Source: Oligoflexia bacterium
GTDB taxonomy: Bacteria > Bdellovibrionota > UBA1018 > CAIMNF01
Assembly (NCBI GenBank): GCA_903842755.1
Contig: CAIMNF010000408.1
Span: forward strand, 1 to 8,689
DNA length: 8,689 nucleotides
Direction of reading: 5' to 3'
Shown piece after piece: positions 1 to 5,351 of the stretch; the first letter of the stretch is position 1, and every line of letters begins with the position of its first letter. The notes beneath the pieces were generated by a model. That model was not told the origin of the DNA, did no database searches, and worked only from the letters and a program-made list of their open reading frames with translations. A program made the translations under genes and the position numbers.

Positions 1-573
1 TACTCTCTTCACCGGAGTCTTAAAAATAAAGGAATCAAACGAGCCCGCGTTTCGGCTCCAAAATACCCCTTTCCAGCTTAAATAAGGGCGCAAGTTGTAG
101 CGCGTAAGACAGAAAAAGTCGTCCTTCTCGGTGCGCTCCAGAATTAAGTTTAAAGTCCGATCAAAATACAGGTCGGAATTTGCAATGATCACTACCGTAC
201 CTGAAGCGACCTCTTCAATCTGTTTCGTCCAAAATTGAAAGGAGGGGCGTTGATTATGAAAAATCACTTTAATCTTCCAATGTCGAAGCAAATGAATGGG
301 TAGGTGACTCTCACTTTCTACGGCCACCCAAACTTCATGCACAAAAGGATTGGCTAAATTCTGATGAAGACAATAAAGATACTCGTGCCTTCGTGTAGGG
401 TCTTGATCTATATACCAGGAGATACACAAAATCGCGCCCAGCGGATGAGTGGATCGTGCAGCGACTGGATAAGATTTAAATAGGCTTCGAATCACGTATT
501 CACCAAACCCCAAAGGCGACCACGCGGTTAAGACGTGAAAAGCACTTTTTATTTTTTTTATTAAAAAATTCAT
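1..573 (-). CDS. putative GT-A-like glycosyltransferase, paralogue of the next gene (3' end beyond the window)
   Basis: This open minus-strand frame of 191 codons runs off the left edge without a stop, so the C-terminal part is missing. It starts at an ATG (573-571) that overlaps the TGA of the gene before it (ATGA), which suggests translational coupling; no good SD lies in front of it. The protein is clearly homologous to that upstream gene. Shared blocks are ANSDLYFD (residues 131-138), LTRYNLRPYL (156-165) and a following S-x-D-S-x-IF segment (178-184), in the same order and spacing. The acidic NSD-x-x-FD block preceded by hydrophobic residues (TVVIIA) resembles the nucleotide-sugar/metal-binding DXD region of GT-A enzymes. 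I infer a sugar transferase for surface glycan synthesis, in the cytoplasm. No signal peptide is evident. Near the start codon the coding strand has an A8 run, a possible slippage site. Homology to its neighbour is certain; the enzymatic role is inferred. Confidence 0.75.
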   Translation of the reverse strand, partial: MNFLIKKIKSAFHVLTAWSPLGFGEYVIRSLFKSYPVAARSTHPLGAILCISWYIDQDPTRRHEYLYCLHQNLANPFVHEVWVAVESESHLPIHLLRHWKIKVIFHNQRPSFQFWTKQIEEVASGTVVIIANSDLYFDRTLNLILERTEKDDFFCLTRYNLRPYLSWKGVFWSRNAGSFDSFIFKTPVKRV

Positions 574-1280
574 TTATTTTGCGGTGGCAAATCTTTGAGC
601 TCAATGAATGGCAAGAGCTTCCTCTTCGTAAAAGTTCCGTCCGGCAATCGAATTTCAGGATGATAATTCCCTGCGCCGATTGCCACCCCCGATTTGTGTT
701 TCCGTGGAAACTCATGCACATGCCAAGTGTGAATGGTCAAACTCGGATTTAATACCTCTAAACCCGCTTGATCCATTTCCCAGGCAATCCAATTATCACA
801 TCCGTACCAACCTAATTTGATGTCTGAGTAAAAGTTTCGAATCGGCGCTTGAAAAATCCAAGAATCCTGCGATCCCTCATTCCGAACCCACGGCCTACCC
901 GTATGATTTAAATAAGGCTTTAAATTATAGCGGGTCAACGCAAGGACTCGTCCTTCCAAGCTAATGGCTTCAAGCAAATTTAACGTATCGTCAAAAAAAA
1001 TGTCGCTATTTGCGACGATGATTTTCTCCCCCGAAAGACTGGCATTTGCAAATTCAAAATAATGGCGGTATGTCGGTCGCTCGGCGAGAGGGTAAACCAT
1101 AATCTTTTTAGATAATGCTTCGAGACTCTCTTTTGGATAATGATTCGCTTCGTTAAAAATATGAATTTTCGAAATAGCTTGAACGTCAATATTTTTTCTT
1201 AAACAAAAGAACAGCTCCGCCTCACGCGCAGGATCAAGTTCGGGATAAAGCGATAGGCAAAGATGGAATTCAGGGATCAT
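570..1280 (-). CDS. putative GT-A-like glycosyltransferase, first gene of a tandem paralogous pair
   Basis: The frame is complete. The start is chosen at ATG 1280-1278 (protein MIPEFHLCLSLYP...), giving 236 residues. The frame extends to an ATG at 1370, but that would overlap the firmly placed start of the divergent gene (1354) by 17 nt, and no GTG or TTG lies between. An AGAGG about 16 nt before 1280 is a weak RBS. In the longer numbering (266 residues), visible motifs are ANSDIFFD (120-127), LTRYNLKPYL (145-154), SQDSWIF (167-173), GCDNWIAWE (190-198), NPSLTIHTWHVH (208-219) and a basic FPRKHK (221-226). The NSD-x-x-FD block resembles a DXD-type metal/nucleotide-sugar site, and the conserved GCDN-x-x-A-x-E and H-x-H blocks may complete the active site. 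No signal peptide or membrane segment is seen, so it is probably cytoplasmic. The context of other glycosyltransferases supports a role in surface polysaccharide synthesis. Acceptor and donor are unknown. Confidence 0.85.
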   Translation of the reverse strand: MIPEFHLCLSLYPELDPAREAELFFCLRKNIDVQAISKIHIFNEANHYPKESLEALSKKIMVYPLAERPTYRHYFEFANASLSGEKIIVANSDIFFDDTLNLLEAISLEGRVLALTRYNLKPYLNHTGRPWVRNEGSQDSWIFQAPIRNFYSDIKLGWYGCDNWIAWEMDQAGLEVLNPSLTIHTWHVHEFPRKHKSGVAIGAGNYHPEIRLPDGTFTKRKLLPFIELKDLPPQNK

Positions 1281-1353
1281 TCTAAAGCTATTATTACCTC
1301 TTATTCTCGAATTTAAATGTAAATTTTGCAGGAACTCCTTAAGATTAAATAAG

Positions 1354-3888
1354 ATGTCTAAAGTGTCCATTAAAATTGTTTTCTTTAGCCACTATTTAAA
1401 CCTGCACGGCGCAAACCGATCCTTACTTCATTTGATCCACGGACTAAAGAACTATCCGGTAGAGCCCCTGATCATTATTCCGGAAGGGGAGGGTGAGCTT
1501 GCCGACACCCTGAAAAAGCATAAAATTAATTTCAAGCAAATCAAATTTCGTTATTCGTATGGAAAGAGCAAATCAGGGCGAATCTCAAGACTGATCAAAA
1601 ATAGCATTGCCACTGCGAAGATTGTATTGTTTCTGCGGAAACAGAAGGTTTCTTTGATCTATTCCAATAGCTCGGTGATCAACGTCGGCTATTGGGTCGC
1701 GCGAATTCTAGGTATGCCCCACATTTGGCATGTCCGAGAATTCGGACAAGAAGATTACTCCCTCCGCCCCGATTGGGGCATGGATTACCAAAATCACTTA
1801 TTCAATCAATCCGCTGCGGTTATTTCCGTATCATCTGCTTTGCGAAATACAACGCTTAGGGATGTTTCAAACGTCACGGTGATCTACAATGGTGTCGCTA
1901 ACGAAAAAGACCTACGGGAACGAGATTTCTCCTGGCCAGAGTCAGACACACCTTTTTGTTTTCTTTTGCTGGGCCAAATCAGTTCATCAAAAATGCAAGG
2001 CACTGCAATTGAGGCATTCGCAGTCGTAAAAAAATATTTAGTAGGGTTAGGAAGAAGTGGAAAACTGATTCTCCAGGGGCGAGGGTCCTCCACCCAAAAA
2101 GAAGAATTAAAAAAACTGATTTTAAATTTGGAGCTAACCGGATGGGTAGAGATAAGAGACTACACGCCTGAACCGCTTCAAGCATTTAAAGCGTGCCACG
2201 TTGCCTTAGTCTGCTCCAAAATGGAAGCCATGGGCCGAGTCACTGCCGAGGCAATGATCGCGGGTCGTCCTGTGATTGGAAATGCGACCGGCGGAACAGT
2301 TGAACTCATCCAAGACGGTGTTACCGGCTTACTTTATTCTCATAGCGCGAAAGATTTAGCCGAAAAAATGCGTTATTGCATCGATCACCCCTCCTGGGTT
2401 TTGGACGCCGGCCAAAAGGCCAGACAATTTGCGGTCACTCAATTCACTGAAGAACAATATACTGAAAACGTGTGGAAGGTGATCCAAAAGGCAAGATCGG
2501 ACTTCCAAGTCAGGCCCTGGTTTGATGCAAAGCTTACGAAACGCCCTAGTTTAATCATCGTTCTTATTCTTGCGGCTTTTGGAATCTTTGGTACTTTTCC
2601 AACTTATTCCGCACTTGCGCTCACCTTTGCAATGAGTGCACTTGCCGAGCTTAGGCTACGGTCAAAAGAGGTCACTCGACTTAACTTACAGCAAATAGAG
2701 AGAAGAATTTTCGGTCAAATAACCGCACTTGAATCGCGAATCCATACGGCCTCGCTTGAGCGTCACGTGGCCATTTTGAATAAGATAAACGCCGTTGATC
2801 AATCGCTAACCGTTACGCTTCAAAAACAATATAGCGAAGTCAATCACCTAAATTTGAGTCACTTTTCGAACATAGCAGAAACGCTTGCGAAAATTCAAAA
2901 CTCGCTCGAAATACATGAAGGTCAATTCTTTGATCTTAAGCATCGCTTGGATACTGATTTTCAAAAGCTAAACACGGAGACCCTTCTTCCGCTCACACAA
3001 GCAACTTTAAACACGAGGGAAGAGCTACTGGCCACACTTCAATCGTCAAAGCAGGAACAAACGATCCAATTTCATGACCTTAAGAAATCACTGGACCTCG
3101 AAAAACAGACAAACGAAATCAGTAAAAAATTTGATCAACTTCGCTCGCATCAGGGAGACATCTATACCCATACCAAAGGACAAAGCGAGAAGATTGAGCG
3201 CAGATTAAAGAGCATACAGGAAGAGGTCAATGTAGGTTTCTTAGGAGTACAAGATCTTTTTTCAATTTACTCTATTTTGGAATTTTCTTCGCCCTTAGGG
3301 CACTTTGGAAAGTCGGCGATTTGCCCCGATTTTGCAGCACTTTTGCTGAATGTTATTCAGGAAATAAAACCGAATGTCGTTCTCGAGCTCGGGAGTGGGT
3401 TATCTACAATTATTGCGGGTGCAATCCTAAAGAAAATTGGGAAGGGAAAGTTGATTTCCATCGATCAAGACTTGAAGTACGTGGGCCAAACCCGGACTAA
3501 AATTAATGAACACCATCTTGACGAGTGGGTTACCCTTCATCATTCCCCCTTAAAGGAATACACCATCGATAAAGTTTTGACCGAATGGTATAGTCCTCTT
3601 CAGCTTCAACCGGAATCCATTGATCTTGTGATTATCGACGGACCCGCGCAACTTCCCACTTCGCCGCGAGCAACTCGATCGGCAGCGTTGCCTCTCCTGT
3701 TTCCTTATCTCGCGCCTCAGGCAACACTTCTCCTCGATGATGCCAAGCGGGATCACGAGCAAGAAACTCTACAGAGTTGGAAGCACAAATTCCCCGAAAT
3801 TCAGATTGAAATGCTTGATCATCAAAAGGGCGCGGCAATCATCAAAATAGGGGTGTCAAAATTGACTCACTTTGAAAGTCACCTGTAA
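1354..3888 (+). CDS. GT4 glycosyltransferase - membrane segment - coiled coil - SAM methyltransferase fusion
   Basis: This is an 844-residue multi-domain protein. Residues 5-375 form a GT-B fold family 4 glycosyltransferase. It has the N-terminal glycine/alanine loop (HGANRS, 18-23), a GQISSSK region (207-213), and the E-x7-E donor-binding pair E291/E299 followed by AGRPVIG and GGTVELI. Residues 399-433 are strongly hydrophobic with a central FGTFPTYS turn, so one membrane helix or a hairpin. Residues about 438-625 are charged, Gln/Leu-rich and repetitive, and look like a long coiled coil. Residues about 650-835 form a class I methyltransferase of the Methyltransf_24 type, with LELGSGLST (677-685), SIDQD (702-706), LVIIDGP (758-764) and LLLDDAKR (792-799). 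The start ATG gives MSKVSIKIVFF, right at the first GT4 strand; the SD is weak. I infer a membrane-associated enzyme that adds sugar(s) and methylates the glycan, perhaps as a chain-length terminator. Domain calls are secure; the combined role is a hypothesis. Confidence 0.93.
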   Translation: MSKVSIKIVFFSHYLNLHGANRSLLHLIHGLKNYPVEPLIIIPEGEGELADTLKKHKINFKQIKFRYSYGKSKSGRISRLIKNSIATAKIVLFLRKQKVSLIYSNSSVINVGYWVARILGMPHIWHVREFGQEDYSLRPDWGMDYQNHLFNQSAAVISVSSALRNTTLRDVSNVTVIYNGVANEKDLRERDFSWPESDTPFCFLLLGQISSSKMQGTAIEAFAVVKKYLVGLGRSGKLILQGRGSSTQKEELKKLILNLELTGWVEIRDYTPEPLQAFKACHVALVCSKMEAMGRVTAEAMIAGRPVIGNATGGTVELIQDGVTGLLYSHSAKDLAEKMRYCIDHPSWVLDAGQKARQFAVTQFTEEQYTENVWKVIQKARSDFQVRPWFDAKLTKRPSLIIVLILAAFGIFGTFPTYSALALTFAMSALAELRLRSKEVTRLNLQQIERRIFGQITALESRIHTASLERHVAILNKINAVDQSLTVTLQKQYSEVNHLNLSHFSNIAETLAKIQNSLEIHEGQFFDLKHRLDTDFQKLNTETLLPLTQATLNTREELLATLQSSKQEQTIQFHDLKKSLDLEKQTNEISKKFDQLRSHQGDIYTHTKGQSEKIERRLKSIQEEVNVGFLGVQDLFSIYSILEFSSPLGHFGKSAICPDFAALLLNVIQEIKPNVVLELGSGLSTIIAGAILKKIGKGKLISIDQDLKYVGQTRTKINEHHLDEWVTLHHSPLKEYTIDKVLTEWYSPLQLQPESIDLVIIDGPAQLPTSPRATRSAALPLLFPYLAPQATLLLDDAKRDHEQETLQSWKHKFPEIQIEMLDHQKGAAIIKIGVSKLTHFESHL

Positions 3889-3889
3889 T
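3862..3889 (+). promoter_or_regulatory. candidate sigma70-type promoter for the small secreted protein
   Basis: TTGACT (3862-3867) and TGTAAT (3884-3889) are separated by 16 nt, each one mismatch from the -35 and -10 consensus. The pair straddles the stop codon of the upstream fusion gene. It predicts a transcript start near 3896 and a leader of roughly 57 nt before ATG 3953. A second -10-like TATATT (3920-3925) has no matching -35. This is a pattern match only. Confidence 0.4.
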
Positions 3890-3952
3890 GGGCCATAAGA
3901 AAAAACTTCCAAATTAAACTATATTTCTGTAAAATTTACCTAAGGAGATCTT

Positions 3953-4285
3953 ATGAAAAAATCTAACGTCATTACTCTATTTGTTTCTTTATGTGTAGTT
4001 GGCTCTGCAAGCGCAGGAATATGGCCTGATTGTAACAAGCCTGCTCCCACAGCCCCAACGTTTAGTGGCCCGTGTGCAGCCCAAGACCAAACTAAATACA
4101 CCGACAAACAGGCTCTCAATACCTGTATCAACGCCTGGAACGGATACAATAATCCGAAAAACGCTGCTCCGACCGATAATTGCGCGACTGAACTTGCGAC
4201 CTTCGTTCAAGATGTGAATAACGACATTGCGTGCAAACAAGCCAATGCCCCAGCTCCAAAACAAGCTCCGGCACAAACTCATTAA
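3953..4285 (+). CDS. small secreted cysteine-containing protein of unknown function
   Basis: This 110-residue protein starts at an ATG with a near-perfect SD, AAGGAG (3942-3947), 5 nt upstream. Residues 1-21 are a classical Sec signal peptide: basic MKK, a hydrophobic core, and A-S-A before a predicted cut at A21/G22. It is not a lipoprotein, because the Cys at position 14 lies in the core with no lipobox. The mature part of about 89 residues has five cysteines (27, 41, 58, 77, 94), many Asn, Ala and Pro, and a Pro/Ala/Gln-rich tail (ANAPAPKQAPAQTH). The regular spacing suggests disulfide bonds in the periplasm or outside the cell; an odd count leaves one Cys free or available for a dimer. 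I do not recognise the family. It stands alone, with its own candidate promoter and a terminator, so it is probably independently and possibly strongly expressed. Any link to the neighbouring glycosyltransferases is only positional. Confidence 0.85.
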   Translation: MKKSNVITLFVSLCVVGSASAGIWPDCNKPAPTAPTFSGPCAAQDQTKYTDKQALNTCINAWNGYNNPKNAAPTDNCATELATFVQDVNNDIACKQANAPAPKQAPAQTH

Positions 4286-4313
4286 TTTTTATTTAAAAAA
4301 ATTCGATCTCTTT

Positions 4314-4352
4314 CCCATTAGCTGCCAATTCACGGTGGCTAATGGGTTTTTT
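4314..4352 (+). terminator. rho-independent terminator after the small secreted protein
   Basis: A perfect 9-bp stem CCCATTAGC (4314-4322) / GCTAATGGG (4338-4346) can be extended inward by four pairs, two of them G-U. It is followed directly by six T (4347-4352). It ends the plus-strand transcript 28 nt after the stop at 4285. The T-run touches the stop codon (4353-4351) of the convergent HEAT-like gene. For minus-strand transcripts the same hairpin is followed by T7 only about 11 nt later, so it works less well in that direction. Confidence 0.85.
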
Positions 4353-5343
4353 ATTGGCATTCCTCTTTGAGAGATCGGGTCTTCAATTCATTTAAATAGG
4401 GATTGCCTTTTACTCTTTCAAAAAACACTTTTGCCTGAGGGCCTCCGAGCTGAAAAGCCACTCTTAACCAATCCGCTTTCATCGCTTCTTCTTGGGCGTG
4501 GTCGTAACCCTCATTAATCCAGGTCCATCGCTCTTCTGGGCAAAGACTAATAAAGCTATCCATTGCGGCTTTTTGAACCAGTACATTTGAATGATGAACC
4601 CAATGCTCTAAGGTTTTCTTCAATTCTGGATCGCGACTGACCGCAAGCGCTCTAATGGCAAGCGAAATGAGCCACCCCTCTTGGCTGGTTTTCAAAAGTT
4701 TCCGATCTATATCCAATACCTCACCATGGTCTGACGCAACTTGATTTAACTCTTCGATGTAGAATGCACTTCCGGGCCCGCCTTTTTTTGCACCAGAGAT
4801 CATTAGATTCAATTGCTGCTTTCGTTCTTTTGGATCAGGGCTCGTCAGATAAAGTGTGGCTTCAGCAAGCGAGCGATCGGCATCAGTAAGGCTTTTTATA
4901 AACAAAAGACTCCTAAGGGAGTCTACATGGCGGGGATTTAATTCCTGTCTTGCCGCTTTAATCAAATGTGTCGCCACCAGACCTTCTGCGTGCGATGAAA
5001 TATGCTCTACAGCCTCTTGCGATTCTTTATCCTTCTGAAATGAAAGTGCAAATGCCGCTGCCGCCCTAACTTCTTCACTTTTTGATTTTTCTAAGATGAT
5101 TTTAACCTTTGGCAGCACCGGTTTGTCTAGCTCCAGGGCAACGTTCATGATCGCTTGATAAAGCTGACTCGGACTCTGATCAGTCCATTTTAAAATCACC
5201 GCATTGCTTTTCTCATGAATCGCTTTTCGACCCTGATCTAACGCATGCTTCGTTTTGTATCGGTAAACAAAGTAAGTCCCCAAAACTAAAACAATCACCC
5301 CTAATAAAATTACAACATTTTTTAACGCTTTAGCAGTTCGCAT
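4351..5343 (-). CDS. membrane-anchored HEAT-like helical-repeat protein
   Basis: This 330-residue protein begins 8 nt after the stop of the GT90-GT61 gene, so it is almost certainly co-transcribed with it. A TAAGCTAAGG stretch just before the ATG is a poorly spaced SD, which fits coupling to the upstream gene. Residues 8-27 form one hydrophobic membrane helix (VVILLGVIVLVLGTYFVY) with basic residues before and after it and no evident cleavage site, so it looks like an N-terminal anchor. The remainder is almost all helical, with Ala/Leu/Glu/Lys-rich helix pairs resembling HEAT or armadillo-like repeats. The clearest are around 87-102 (EEVRAAAAFALSF) and 224-265. I see no catalytic motif. It may be a scaffold holding the glycosyltransferase or a partner at the membrane; that is inferred only from operon position and repeat type. 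The exact family is not recognised. Confidence 0.85.
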   Translation of the reverse strand: MRTAKALKNVVILLGVIVLVLGTYFVYRYKTKHALDQGRKAIHEKSNAVILKWTDQSPSQLYQAIMNVALELDKPVLPKVKIILEKSKSEEVRAAAAFALSFQKDKESQEAVEHISSHAEGLVATHLIKAARQELNPRHVDSLRSLLFIKSLTDADRSLAEATLYLTSPDPKERKQQLNLMISGAKKGGPGSAFYIEELNQVASDHGEVLDIDRKLLKTSQEGWLISLAIRALAVSRDPELKKTLEHWVHHSNVLVQKAAMDSFISLCPEERWTWINEGYDHAQEEAMKADWLRVAFQLGGPQAKVFFERVKGNPYLNELKTRSLKEECQ

Positions 5344-5351
5344 ACCTTAGC

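Noticed and set aside
2026..2115. In-phase A-AAA-AAA heptamers in the GT4 domain (near 2027-2033 and 2109-2115) as programmed frameshift sites
   Set aside because: Such Lys-Lys codon runs are common in AT-rich genes. No stimulatory hairpin was seen, and the main frame continues through conserved GT4 motifs.
3989..4282. Long open frames opposite or overlapping the small secreted protein gene (also 3999-4217 + and 3940-4149 -)
   Set aside because: They lie in other frames of a gene that has a signal peptide, a strong SD and a terminator. They have no SD or recognisable protein features of their own.
4284..4303. A/T-only palindrome after the small secreted protein stop as a second terminator
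   Set aside because: The stem has essentially no G-C pairs and is weak; the G-C-containing hairpin at 4314-4346 explains termination better.
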